Notes: generated by a model not told the origin, from the sequence alone. Positions 1-7,624 are shown, counted from the stretch's first letter. The stretch is DNA of 19,539 nt from JASFYU01 sp045046905 (GCA_045046905.1 JASFYU010000017.1:1-19539), one strand, 5' to 3'. Made by a program: numbers and translations.

Positions 1-216
1 TTTAATGCACTAGCCGATGAGTTTGTAACTCGGAAAATGAGTAATATGTCAACAAGTGATCGGGTCACCGCTTCTCGTGAGGCAAAAGATTTGATATTGA
101 GGATTAATGAGGTATATAAGGAGACTCAGGATGTTAAGCTTATGGATCTTATGAAATTGATTACGGAGAAAAAAAAGAAAATAGATAAGCGATTAAAAGG
201 TAGGCTTGAGGCTTAA
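1..216 (+). CDS. C-terminal end of an unidentified protein (partial at left edge)
   Basis: An open frame enters from the left edge and stops with TAA at 214-216, giving the last 71 residues of a protein. The visible part is strongly charged and helix-like, with a lysine-rich tail (EKKKKIDKRLKGRLEA) and no membrane segment. I do not recognise the family. The frame is supported by its lack of stops and by a strong Rho-independent terminator about 50 bases downstream. It is read away from the minus-strand genes that follow, so it is the end of a separate transcription unit. Function unknown. Confidence 0.65.
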   Translation, partial: FNALADEFVTRKMSNMSTSDRVTASREAKDLILRINEVYKETQDVKLMDLMKLITEKKKKIDKRLKGRLEA

Positions 217-262
217 TCAAGGTATTACTTTTTAAGATTCGAATAGCATAGTTTACATGTAT

Positions 263-295
263 AAAGCCCTTCATCTTTGAAGGGCTTTAGTTTTT
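263..295 (+). terminator. Rho-independent terminator of the left-edge gene
   Basis: A perfect 11-bp inverted repeat (AAAGCCCTTCA / TGAAGGGCTTT, 263-273 and 278-288) encloses a 4-base TCTT loop and is followed by AG and five Ts. It lies 47 bases after the stop codon of the partial gene. The A run on the left side of the stem could also let it work for minus-strand transcription coming from the 42-residue gene. Confidence 0.85.
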
Positions 296-360
296 GTAAA
301 AATCAAAATGTAAACAATAAATAGGAATGTAATTATTTGGGGAAATTAATACGTTTCGAC

Positions 361-489
361 TTAAAAAATGCCGAGAGCCCAAAGAATGAGGGATAGTAGA
401 ACGACAAGCAAAACACCTACCAGTACAACCACCATCACACTAAGGAATCCGTTCAGTAATCTGTCGCTGAAGGTAATTTCCTGTTCCAT
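361..489 (-). CDS. 42-residue single-pass membrane microprotein
   Basis: This short minus-strand frame starts with ATG at 489-487 and stops with TAA at 363-361. It encodes MEQEITFSDRLLNG, then an unbroken hydrophobic stretch (about residues 15-42) ending ALGIF. A short acidic/polar N-terminus followed by one long Val/Leu-rich helix is the layout of a small inner-membrane protein. The leader is A/T-rich, as is usual in Bacteroidota, with no Shine-Dalgarno site. It lies alone between a terminator and the MFS transporter gene, 141 bases beyond the latter's stop. A noncoding stretch would rarely give such a clean membrane helix, but expression is unproven. I do not recognise a family. Confidence 0.55.
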   Translation of the reverse strand: MEQEITFSDRLLNGFLSVMVVVLVGVLLVVLLSLILWALGIF

Positions 490-630
490 ATTTTAAATAT
501 TTACTCTAAAATAAGGAATTATCACTAAGATTTTATAATTAGCGAGCACTATTTCGACTAATTACCCCATGTCTAGTATGTTTGAGCGATGAAATGCTTG
601 TTTAGTCGATAAGGGGTCAATTGTCAGAAA

Positions 631-1986
631 TTAATGGTCTGCCTGATCATTGCTGAGTTTTTTACTCAATTCTTCTAAGGATACGCCCTTGGTTTCGGGC
701 ATCATAAAGAGTACAAAGAGCAGTTGTAAAACCATCATGCCTGCAAAGAAAATAAATATAGGCCACGGATTCTCCTTAAAGATTCCATTTTCCGAATCTA
801 GGAATATGGGTGTTATCAATGTGATTATTGCAGCGAATACCCAGTGTGTTCCCGTGCCCCAAGACTGACCGAAGGCCCTAACTTTGTTGGGGAATATCTC
901 AGAAATAAAGACCCAAATCACCGCGCCCTGGCCAACGGCATGAGAGGCGATAAAAATCAGTACAAAAGTTACTAATATTGAGGAGTCGGCGCCGCTATAA
1001 AAACACCATCCTACCATTGAAAGACTTATAATATAGCCTATTGAGCCGATTTTCATCAGCTTTTTCCTGCCCAATTTGTCAATTAACCAAACCCCGACGA
1101 ACGTGAACATTAAATTAACAATGCCGATTGCTATAGCGCTAAAAAGCGATTCCTGTGCCGCTAAGCCAGCCCTTTCTAAAATTTCAGGAGCGTAGTACAG
1201 TATAAAATTGATACCCGATAGTTGATTAAAAAAAGCGATTAGAAAGGCAAGTATTAAGGGTGTTTTATAGCGTCCTGAGAAAAGCTTTTCCTTTACTTGG
1301 TCCACTGAAATACTCTCTTTGATTTCTTTAAGTTTGGCCAAGGCTTGATTTTCGTCGAACAATAGGACTAATGTTTTTAAGGCGCCTTCATCATCTTTTT
1401 TGGTGATGGCCAGCCATCTGGGGCTGTTGGGTATTTGAGTAACCATTAAGGTGTAGAGTATGGCAGGAATAGCTTCTATGCCCAGCATCCATCGCCAATC
1501 GTTAACGCCACCAATGCCTTGTAAAAGATAGTTCGATATAAATGCGATAAGTATACCTAGAACAAGGTTGAATTGATATAGGGCCCCAAGCTTTCCTCGG
1601 TTCTCTGGTGAGGAAATCTCAGAAATATAAATAGGTGCTGCAACTGATGATGCGCCTACGCCCAATCCGCCGATAAATCTAAAAAATGAAAACATATAGG
1701 GGTCGGTGGCGAGACTAGAACCTATGGCCGATACGGCATAGAGTATGCCAATCCAAAAAAGTGTTTTCTTTCTGCCGAAGCGTTCACAAGGAATTCCTCC
1801 AAAAAGAGAGCCTATTACGGTGCCCCAAAGGGCCATTGACATGATAAAAGTGCCGTGAAACCATGGCGATGTATTCCAAAGTTCTTTAATGGGTAGATTG
1901 GCACCGCTTATAACCACAGTGTCAAAACCAAATAAAAATCCTGATAAGGCCGCGGTAAGTGATATTCGAAATAGTCTTGAATTCAT
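631..1986 (-). CDS. MFS sugar porter (sugar:cation symporter family)
   Basis: This is a 12-helix inner-membrane transporter of the MFS sugar-porter family (XylE/AraE/GalP/GLUT type), expected to import a monosaccharide with a proton or sodium ion. Family signatures are present in order: GFLFGFDTVVISGA in helix 1, ERFGRKK in the loop after helix 2, RFIGGLGVGASS in helix 4, PNSPRWL before the central loop, QLSGINFILYYAPEI in helix 7, DKLGRKK after helix 8, and PETKGVSLEEL at the C-terminus. I chose ATG 1986 (451 residues, MNSRLFRISL), which puts helix 1 where the family has it. The same frame opens further upstream at 2061, adding 25 residues (MSRAYEHLLS...) that would make an extra hydrophobic stretch and are unlikely to be translated. 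The sugar cannot be read from the sequence, and no sugar-catabolic gene lies next to it. Confidence 0.9.
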   Translation of the reverse strand: MNSRLFRISLTAALSGFLFGFDTVVISGANLPIKELWNTSPWFHGTFIMSMALWGTVIGSLFGGIPCERFGRKKTLFWIGILYAVSAIGSSLATDPYMFSFFRFIGGLGVGASSVAAPIYISEISSPENRGKLGALYQFNLVLGILIAFISNYLLQGIGGVNDWRWMLGIEAIPAILYTLMVTQIPNSPRWLAITKKDDEGALKTLVLLFDENQALAKLKEIKESISVDQVKEKLFSGRYKTPLILAFLIAFFNQLSGINFILYYAPEILERAGLAAQESLFSAIAIGIVNLMFTFVGVWLIDKLGRKKLMKIGSIGYIISLSMVGWCFYSGADSSILVTFVLIFIASHAVGQGAVIWVFISEIFPNKVRAFGQSWGTGTHWVFAAIITLITPIFLDSENGIFKENPWPIFIFFAGMMVLQLLFVLFMMPETKGVSLEELSKKLSNDQADH

Positions 1987-2222
1987 GGTTCTAAGCGTTG
2001 ATATTGTAAAGCTAGCAAAAAAATATACAATCGAAAGAAGGTGTTCATACGCCCTTGACATCTTCGGTTGTAAGGCGTTTAGGATCCTGGGATATTTTGA
2101 ATAGCCTTGGGGAGTTGTTTTTGACTAATGGGCACCTCTGTCCTTAGTTCGGAGTCTTTAGGGTTCTTTTTCTAGAGGATAAAACTGTACTTTCTTTAGA
2201 AGATAGGTAGAACTCAGGTTAG

Positions 2223-2244
2223 TAGTTTTCTTGAAAGAAATCTA
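2223..2244. repeat. Small inverted repeat upstream of the MFS gene
   Basis: TAG-T-TTTCTT-GA-AAGAAA-T-CTA forms a 22-base, nearly perfect dyad in the 317 bases between the MFS start and the end of waaA. It could be an operator for the sugar transporter or a weak terminator for waaA; the sequence does not decide. I see no gene or promoter match in the rest of 1987-2303. Confidence 0.3.
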
Positions 2245-2303
2245 CAGAACACTACATAAAAGGGGGTGTAGAATTAGGGACTCATAAAATCATAGTACAC
2301 TTT

Positions 2304-3539
2304 TTAAAGTAATGCACGAATGTAATCTAGGATTTGAACACTTGCCCCTTTATTTTCAGAGACATAGTTGCTATTTATTTGCCCTGTTTTTTTTAAGAGT
2401 TCTGGCTCATCTATAAGTCGATTGAGAATTGAAGTAAAGTCACCTTTGGATTCTACAACAAGAAGGCCGCCTTTGATTGTCAAATCTTCAGCCTCCTTAA
2501 ACCCCTTGTAATTTGGACCTATGATTACCGGCATTCCGAATACTGCCGGTTCTAGGGTATTGTGGAGTCCAGTTGCGAATCCGCCACCTACATAAGCGAT
2601 ATCGGCATAGCTATAGGTTTTGGTCAATAGGCCAATGGTGTCGATAATGAGTACGTCGAATTCAGCAAGGTTCTGGTTTTCTATTTCAGAATATACAACT
2701 GTAGGCTTTGAAATCGAGTTTTTAAGCGCATTGATATGTTCTGCTTTAATCGTATGTGGAGCGAGAACATATTTTAAAGATTTTGTAGCGGTATTGATGA
2801 AATCAACTAAAATAGATTCATCCTCGGGCCAAGTGCTTCCTGCTACCAAACAAGGCCTATTTTCTTTGAATCGATCCAAAAAGGATAAGGTATTGTCGCG
2901 TTTCAATATTTCCGATACTCTATCAAATCGGGTATCACCGCCAATGGCTATGTTTTTAAAGTGTATAGATTCCAACAGTTTTTTCGAGCTATGATCCTGT
3001 ACAAAAAAATGAGAAAAAGCGCTTAATGCGGTTCTCATAAATCTACCATATCTCTTGAAGAAAATTTGATCTTTTTTAAAGATAGCGGAGATTAATATTG
3101 TGGGAATTCCGTTCTTTTTAAGTGCCTTGAGGTAATTAGGCCATATTTCGTACTTCACAAAGATGGTCAGTTGTGGTCTTGTCAGTGAAAGAAATCGATG
3201 TACGTTTGCCTTGGTGTCCATAGGAAGGTAAGTAACTATGTCTGCTGCAGCCGTATTTTTTTTCACCTCATAGCCTGAAGGAGAAAAAAAAGTAACCAAG
3301 ATTTTATAAGAAGGATATTCAATTTTCAGTTTTTCAATGATGGGGAGCCCTTGTTCGAATTCTCCTAGTGAGGCGACATGAACCCAAATCACCTTGTCAG
3401 TTTTTGAAATAGCGTTTTCCAAAGTTGAAAAGGCTAGCTTTCTGCCATCTACAAAAAGTTTGATTTTAGCATGAAAAATCGCCACTAATTTAAGGAGGAA
3501 CCAGCTGATTTGTACAATGGTATTGTAAATGACTGACAC
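2304..3539 (-). CDS. waaA: 3-deoxy-D-manno-octulosonic acid (Kdo) transferase
   Basis: WaaA (KdtA) transfers Kdo from CMP-Kdo to the lipid A precursor at the cytoplasmic face of the inner membrane, starting the LPS inner core. The 411-residue length fits the family. An N-terminal membrane anchor (about residues 7-24) precedes the N-lobe motif HVASLGEFEQ, whose Glu60 matches the known catalytic base. FVKYEIWPN follows, and the C-lobe carries VAGSTWPEDE, the glycine-rich YVGGGFATGLHN and the EPAVFGMPVIIGPNY nucleotide-sugar binding region. The start is GTG at 3539-3537, since no ATG lies close enough to keep the N-terminal anchor. It is divergent from the DegT aminotransferase, with 93 bases between the starts. 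Confidence 0.93.
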   Translation of the reverse strand: MSVIYNTIVQISWFLLKLVAIFHAKIKLFVDGRKLAFSTLENAISKTDKVIWVHVASLGEFEQGLPIIEKLKIEYPSYKILVTFFSPSGYEVKKNTAAADIVTYLPMDTKANVHRFLSLTRPQLTIFVKYEIWPNYLKALKKNGIPTILISAIFKKDQIFFKRYGRFMRTALSAFSHFFVQDHSSKKLLESIHFKNIAIGGDTRFDRVSEILKRDNTLSFLDRFKENRPCLVAGSTWPEDESILVDFINTATKSLKYVLAPHTIKAEHINALKNSISKPTVVYSEIENQNLAEFDVLIIDTIGLLTKTYSYADIAYVGGGFATGLHNTLEPAVFGMPVIIGPNYKGFKEAEDLTIKGGLLVVESKGDFTSILNRLIDEPELLKKTGQINSNYVSENKGASVQILDYIRALL

Positions 3540-3584
3540 ACTTGAATCGTTTGGTGCTAAAATACACTTCTTTCGAGAAATTCA

Positions 3585-3615
3585 TTGGCTGCGGATGCTT
3601 ATTTTTGTAATTTTG
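3585..3615 (+). promoter_or_regulatory. Bacteroidota-type promoter of the DegT aminotransferase gene
   Basis: TTG at 3585-3587, 20 bases of spacer and TAATTTTG at 3608-3615 match the Bacteroidota sigma-ABfr consensus (TTG / TAnnTTTG). Transcription would begin near 3621, about a dozen bases before ATG 3633. That supports 3633 as the start and argues against reading the TTG at 3585 as a start codon. Confidence 0.6.
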
Positions 3616-3632
3616 GTCATCAAAATACACGC

Positions 3633-4781
3633 ATGAGGAAAATTCAAATGGTAGACCTTCAGGGGCAATATCAACCGATCAAAGACCAGATAAACTCCTC
3701 TATTTTCAATGTTTTAGAAACGTCTGCCTTTATCAATGGGCCTGAGGTACATTCTTTTCAAAAAGAGCTCGAAGCCTATTTGGGTGTAAAGCATGTTATC
3801 CCCTGTGCCAATGGTACTGACGCCCTACAGATTGCCATGATGGGCCTGAGCCTACAGCCAGGAGATGAGGTTATTACTGCCGATTTTACATTTGCTGCCA
3901 CTGTTGAGGTAATTGCTTTATTGCAATTAACTCCTGTTTTGGTCGATGTGAACCCAGCTACTTTCAATATAGATGTTAAAGCCATAGAAAGGGCGATTAC
4001 GCCAAAGACCAAAGCCATTGTGCCCGTTCATCTTTTTGGACAGTGTGCCGATATGGATGCGATTCTTGAACTGGCAAAAAAATATAACTTGTATGTCATC
4101 GAGGACAATGCTCAGGCCATAGGAGCAGATTACATATCTAAAGACGGTACTAGACCCAAAGCGGGTACTATGGGGCATGTAGGTACGACCTCGTTTTTTC
4201 CTTCTAAAAATTTAGGGTGCTATGGCGACGGAGGAGCGATTTTTACGAATGACGATGATTTGGCACATACACTAAGAGGGGTTGTTAATCATGGAATGTA
4301 TGAGCGATATCATCATGATGTGGTTGGGGTAAATTCTAGATTAGATTCTATTCAAGCCGCAGTTTTGCGTGCTAAACTACCCAAATTAGATGAGTATTGT
4401 AAGGTTCGAGCAGAAACCGCAACAAAATACACAAGGGCTTTTGAAAAGACGCAACATATTATTGTGCCTAAAATCGTAGGTGCTGGTAATGATGATAGCG
4501 ATGGTTGTCACGTATTTCATCAATATACATTGCGAATAACCAATGGTAAACGTGATACCTTGGTACAGCATTTAGGAGAAAAGGAAATTCCTTGCGGGGT
4601 ATATTATCCGATTCCGTTACATCGCCAAAAGGCATATGCCGATAAGCGATATAATGAGTCGGATTTTTTAGTGACCAACCAATTGGTGAAAGAAGTAATT
4701 TCCCTGCCCATGCACACTGAGTTGGATGAGGAGCAAATTGCATATATAACTGATACGGTTGTCAGTTTTGTAGCGAGTTGA
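3633..4781 (+). CDS. DegT/DnrJ/EryC1/StrS-family PLP-dependent sugar aminotransferase
   Basis: Enzymes of this family use pyridoxal phosphate and usually glutamate to aminate a nucleotide-linked keto-sugar in the cytoplasm. The 382-residue length is typical. Visible motifs are the N-terminal MVDLQGQY, the cofactor-phosphate region CANGTDALQIAM, TADFTFAATVEVI, the cofactor-contacting EDNAQAIGA (Asp about 158) and the Schiff-base lysine in SFFPSKNLGCYGDGGA (about Lys192). The start at 3633 gives the usual MRKIQMVDL opening and lies just downstream of the predicted promoter; the frame is open back to a TTG at 3585. It is followed after 45 bases by galE and divergent from waaA, so its product probably enters LPS or another surface glycan. 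The exact substrate cannot be assigned. Confidence 0.9.
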   Translation: MRKIQMVDLQGQYQPIKDQINSSIFNVLETSAFINGPEVHSFQKELEAYLGVKHVIPCANGTDALQIAMMGLSLQPGDEVITADFTFAATVEVIALLQLTPVLVDVNPATFNIDVKAIERAITPKTKAIVPVHLFGQCADMDAILELAKKYNLYVIEDNAQAIGADYISKDGTRPKAGTMGHVGTTSFFPSKNLGCYGDGGAIFTNDDDLAHTLRGVVNHGMYERYHHDVVGVNSRLDSIQAAVLRAKLPKLDEYCKVRAETATKYTRAFEKTQHIIVPKIVGAGNDDSDGCHVFHQYTLRITNGKRDTLVQHLGEKEIPCGVYYPIPLHRQKAYADKRYNESDFLVTNQLVKEVISLPMHTELDEEQIAYITDTVVSFVAS

Positions 4782-4826
4782 TACCTAAAGTTAAATTGGT
4801 ATAAGACTGATAATAAAAAAATATTT

Positions 4827-5843
4827 ATGAAAATACTTGTTACAGGAGGCCTGGGGTTTATCGGATCACATACGGTCGTTGAATTACAGAATGAAGGTTT
4901 TGAAGTGGTGATAATAGACGATTGTTCAAATGCTGATGAAAAAGTATTGGAGGGCATTGTCGCGATTACGGGAAAAAGACCAGAATTCGAAAAGCTAGAT
5001 TTGAAAGAAAAGTCCAAAGTAGAGGATTTTTTCAAAAGGCATAGCGATGTTGTAGGGGCTATTCATTTTGCGGCATCAAAGGCGGTAGGCGAAAGCGTTG
5101 AAAAGCCTTTATTGTACTACGAGAACAATATTGGAACCTTGGTGTATATGCTCAAAGAATTATCGAAAAAAGATGCGGCAAGTTTTATTTTTAGTTCTTC
5201 ATGCACCGTTTATGGGCAGGCTGATACAATGCCGATTACAGAAGATGCGCCGATAAAAGTAGCTGAATCACCCTATGGTAATACCAAGCAAATGGGTGAA
5301 GAAATTATCGCCGATACCTCTAAAGTGACACCGAGTTTAAATGCCATAGCCTTACGCTATTTTAATCCTATGGGTGCACATCCGAGCATAGAAATAGGCG
5401 AATTGCCCATAGGGGTTCCTCAGAATTTGGTGCCCTTCATTACGCAGACCGGTATAGGTCTACGGGAAGAATTATCGGTGTTTGGAGATGATTACCCAAC
5501 GGTAGATGGCACCTGTGTACGTGACTATATTTATGTGGTAGATTTGGCTAGGGCTCATGTTGCTGCCCTACAACGACTTTTGAACGGGAAGAACAATGAG
5601 AACTATGAGGTTTTTAATGTAGGAACGGGCAAAGGAAGTTCGGTTTTACAAGTAATCAAGAGCTTTGAAAAAGTGTCGGGTAGAGCCTTGAACTACAAGG
5701 TAGTCGATAGGCGCCCAGGAGATATTACTACGGCCTATGCAGATACTACGAAGGTAAATGAAGTACTGGGCTGGAAAGCCGAATATTCATTGGATCAGGC
5801 TATGAAATCAGCTTGGGAATGGGAACAGAAAATCAGAGGCTAA
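4827..5843 (+). CDS. galE: UDP-glucose 4-epimerase
   Basis: GalE interconverts UDP-glucose and UDP-galactose (or the N-acetyl forms) in the cytoplasm through a bound NAD. The 338 residues match the family length. The Rossmann motif GGLGFIGSHT is at residues 7-16, the catalytic serine region SSSCTVYG at 123-130, and the Tyr-x-x-x-Lys pair is Tyr150/Lys154 in SPYGNTKQMGEE. LRYFNPMGAHPS and GTCVRDYIYVVDLA follow in the expected order. It lies 45 bases behind the aminotransferase gene, probably in the same transcript, and would supply UDP-sugars for the same surface-glycan work. Confidence 0.94.
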   Translation: MKILVTGGLGFIGSHTVVELQNEGFEVVIIDDCSNADEKVLEGIVAITGKRPEFEKLDLKEKSKVEDFFKRHSDVVGAIHFAASKAVGESVEKPLLYYENNIGTLVYMLKELSKKDAASFIFSSSCTVYGQADTMPITEDAPIKVAESPYGNTKQMGEEIIADTSKVTPSLNAIALRYFNPMGAHPSIEIGELPIGVPQNLVPFITQTGIGLREELSVFGDDYPTVDGTCVRDYIYVVDLARAHVAALQRLLNGKNNENYEVFNVGTGKGSSVLQVIKSFEKVSGRALNYKVVDRRPGDITTAYADTTKVNEVLGWKAEYSLDQAMKSAWEWEQKIRG

Positions 5844-5861
5844 TTTTAATCTAAAAGAATT

Positions 5862-5906
5862 CCCCTAGGCTCTGCCTCGGGGATAGTCGGTTTCAAGAAT
5901 TTTTTT
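5862..5906 (+). terminator. Possible weak terminator after galE
   Basis: An imperfect hairpin (CCCC-T-AGGC / GCCT-C-GGGG, loop TCT, 5862-5882) lies 18 bases after the galE stop. The nearest T run (5900-5906) is about 17 bases beyond the stem, which is too far for a classical intrinsic terminator. A second hairpin (GCCCCT / AGGGGC, 5924-5929 and 5946-5951) follows without a T run. Confidence 0.3.
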
Positions 5907-5965
5907 ATTATCTCTTGATATTTGCCCCTAAGTCGTGTAAGATTAAGGGGCTTCAATAGGCTGTA

Positions 5966-5995
5966 TTGTGGTCGGAAACTGGTATTGTAAATTTG
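5966..5995 (+). promoter_or_regulatory. Bacteroidota-type promoter of the 118-residue gene
   Basis: TTG at 5966-5968, 19 bases of spacer and TAAATTTG at 5988-5995 fit the Bacteroidota consensus (TTG / TAnnTTTG) in both elements and in spacing. The expected transcription start is near 6002. The heptamer array begins at 6004, so it would form most of the 5' leader of the mRNA. Confidence 0.65.
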
Positions 5996-6003
5996 AATAT
6001 TTT

Positions 6004-6070
6004 CCATCAACCATCAACCATCAACCATCAACCATCAACCATCAACCATCAACCATCAACCATCAACCAT
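6004..6070. repeat. Tandem heptamer array, nine copies of CCATCAA plus CCAT
   Basis: Nine identical CCATCAA units run without interruption from 6004 to 6066, followed by a partial CCAT to 6070. The array lies between a promoter match and the ATG at 6080. A TAA at 6074-6076, in frame with that ATG, separates array and gene, so the repeats are not part of this protein. Uninterrupted 7-base repeats are prone to slipped-strand copy change, which here would alter leader length and structure. Short heptamer repeats also occur as dispersed intergenic elements in some bacteria, so a regulatory role is inference. Confidence 0.95.
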
Positions 6071-6079
6071 ATTTAAATT

Positions 6080-6436
6080 ATGGCCATGACTTTCCTCAAT
6101 AGTACAGAGCTTCTTCAAAATGCGCTGAAAGAGCGGTTATATGGTAAGCTGGTCGTACAATTAGAAAAAGATTTTGGTCTGGCGAATGTTCCTGTCGATT
6201 TCTCCTTAGATGTTAGCCCTATTGACCTGAAAACTATCTTACATGAAAAGGTATATTTCCTTATTTTAGAAAAGTTCGCTGATTATCTCAAGCTGCTTTA
6301 TATAGTTGATGTGCCTGAAAAGGTTTTGAAAGAAATTCGCATCACTGATGTGGTCGAGCTTGCTGAACAAGTCTCGTTCCTTATCCTAAAACGCGAATGG
6401 CAAAAGGTCTGGTTCAAGATAAAATATAGTACCTAG
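6080..6436 (+). CDS. Conserved-looking protein of unknown function, 118 residues
   Basis: This soluble-looking protein (MAMTFLNSTELL...) has no signal peptide and no clear membrane helix. Its alternating charged and hydrophobic segments (LHEKVYFLILEKFADYLKLL) suggest a compact helical fold. I do not recognise the family. ATG at 6080 or 6086 could both serve as start. A promoter match and the nine-copy heptamer array lie directly upstream, giving a predicted leader of about 78 bases. The stop overlaps a short hairpin (CCTAG-AAAA-CTAGG, 6432-6445), and the next gene converges from 6458. Base composition resembles the neighbours, so there is no sign of recent transfer. Confidence 0.75.
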   Translation: MAMTFLNSTELLQNALKERLYGKLVVQLEKDFGLANVPVDFSLDVSPIDLKTILHEKVYFLILEKFADYLKLLYIVDVPEKVLKEIRITDVVELAEQVSFLILKREWQKVWFKIKYST

Positions 6437-6457
6437 AAAACTAGGCCGAATTCAGGT

Positions 6458-7558
6458 TTACACTTTGATATAAATCATCTTTTTGTCCAATATGTAGCCC
6501 ACGAACCAGCAGCTGAGCATTACCCATAATGCAAATAAGAAGGATCCTACATAGCCACCTGCCCATGAGATGAATAGGTTTTCTGCAATCCAGCTATATG
6601 CGGTCGTGCCTTTAATATCGATATGAAATAAAGAGATAATAAAAAGCTCAGACAATAAATAAATGAACAGGGTGTTTTTTCCGAATACCTCGAAGAAATA
6701 AGTCCATTTGAAGGTTTTTGACATATCCAATAAATAGACTAATATGGCTATCACGAACAAATCGATACCTGTGGTCAATAGCACAAAAGAGCTTGTCCAT
6801 AATTTTTTATTGATAGGTAGCGTCATGTCCCAGGCGAGAGCAACAAGAATAAAAGCAAACCCAATCATTAATAATTTGGAGATGGTTTCATAATTTTGTC
6901 CGTTTTTTTGAATGAACTTTCCCGTTAAGTAGCCAGCAACCACATTGACTATGCCGGGCAATGTACTTAATAGCCCCTCAGGGTCAAAGGCTATTCCTTC
7001 TCCATGGTACATATGATTTACGCCCATCACCCACGTATCAAATTTTAAAATGGCGTTGCCTTCTAAGGTCAAATCGCCAAAAATGATTAATATCAAATGG
7101 TATGAAATCAATGCGATAATACTGAAAATAATTGCACCTTTTATTTTTACATAATGTAAAAGTACAGATGCAAACAGATAACATAATGCAATGCGTTGTA
7201 ATACCCCAAAAATTCGAGTTTCTTCCAAAGGTTTTAACTGACCATTTTCAAAAAAAGGAAACCAATACATTAAAAACCCCAATAGAAAAATGATGCTAGC
7301 TCGCTTCAATATTTTTTTAAAGAAAGCCGAATTGCCCATCAACTCGTATTTTTTGGTGCTAAAACTCATAGAGTTTCCTACGACGAACAAAAAAGTAGGA
7401 AAGACCAGATCGGTAAGTGTAAACCCGTGCCAGCTAGCATGCATTAAAGGGGCAAAGGTAGTTTCGCCTCGACCTGGTGAATTTACTAATATCATCAAGG
7501 CTACATCTAGCCCTCTAAAAACATCCAATGATAGATATCTATTTTTAAGCGTGTTCAT
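6458..7558 (-). CDS. Membrane acyltransferase, HGSNAT/DUF5009-like
   Basis: This 366-residue integral membrane protein has about ten hydrophobic segments. The N-terminal RYLSLDVFRGLDVALMILVN and the segment HASWHGFTLTDLVFPTFLFVVGN are characteristic of the heparan-alpha-glucosaminide N-acetyltransferase / DUF5009 family. In the human enzyme an equivalent histidine before a similar DLVFP segment carries the acetyl group across the membrane, and His40 is the matching residue here. By family, it would pass an acetyl group from cytoplasmic acetyl-CoA to a sugar on the other side of the membrane. The substrate is unknown. It stands alone, converging on the 118-residue gene, and the start at 7558 gives the usual short cytoplasmic N-terminus. 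Confidence 0.85.
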   Translation of the reverse strand: MNTLKNRYLSLDVFRGLDVALMILVNSPGRGETTFAPLMHASWHGFTLTDLVFPTFLFVVGNSMSFSTKKYELMGNSAFFKKILKRASIIFLLGFLMYWFPFFENGQLKPLEETRIFGVLQRIALCYLFASVLLHYVKIKGAIIFSIIALISYHLILIIFGDLTLEGNAILKFDTWVMGVNHMYHGEGIAFDPEGLLSTLPGIVNVVAGYLTGKFIQKNGQNYETISKLLMIGFAFILVALAWDMTLPINKKLWTSSFVLLTTGIDLFVIAILVYLLDMSKTFKWTYFFEVFGKNTLFIYLLSELFIISLFHIDIKGTTAYSWIAENLFISWAGGYVGSFLFALWVMLSCWFVGYILDKKMIYIKV

Positions 7559-7624
7559 AAGTGCTTTGTTTGATTGAAATTCAATATTGATCGCAATTTA
7601 GCCGTAATTTTTTGTTTAAAAAAA

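Noticed and set aside
1987..2061. N-terminal extension of the MFS transporter from ATG 2061
   Set aside because: The extra 25 residues add a hydrophobic stretch before the conserved helix 1, which family members do not have; ATG 1986 gives the expected start.
4604..5035. 143-codon minus-strand open frame across the end of the aminotransferase gene and the start of galE
   Set aside because: Both plus-strand genes carry clear catalytic motifs through this stretch; the minus frame is a shadow.
6004..6070. CRISPR-like tandem repeats
   Set aside because: The 7-base units adjoin with no spacers, so this is a simple tandem array and not a CRISPR.
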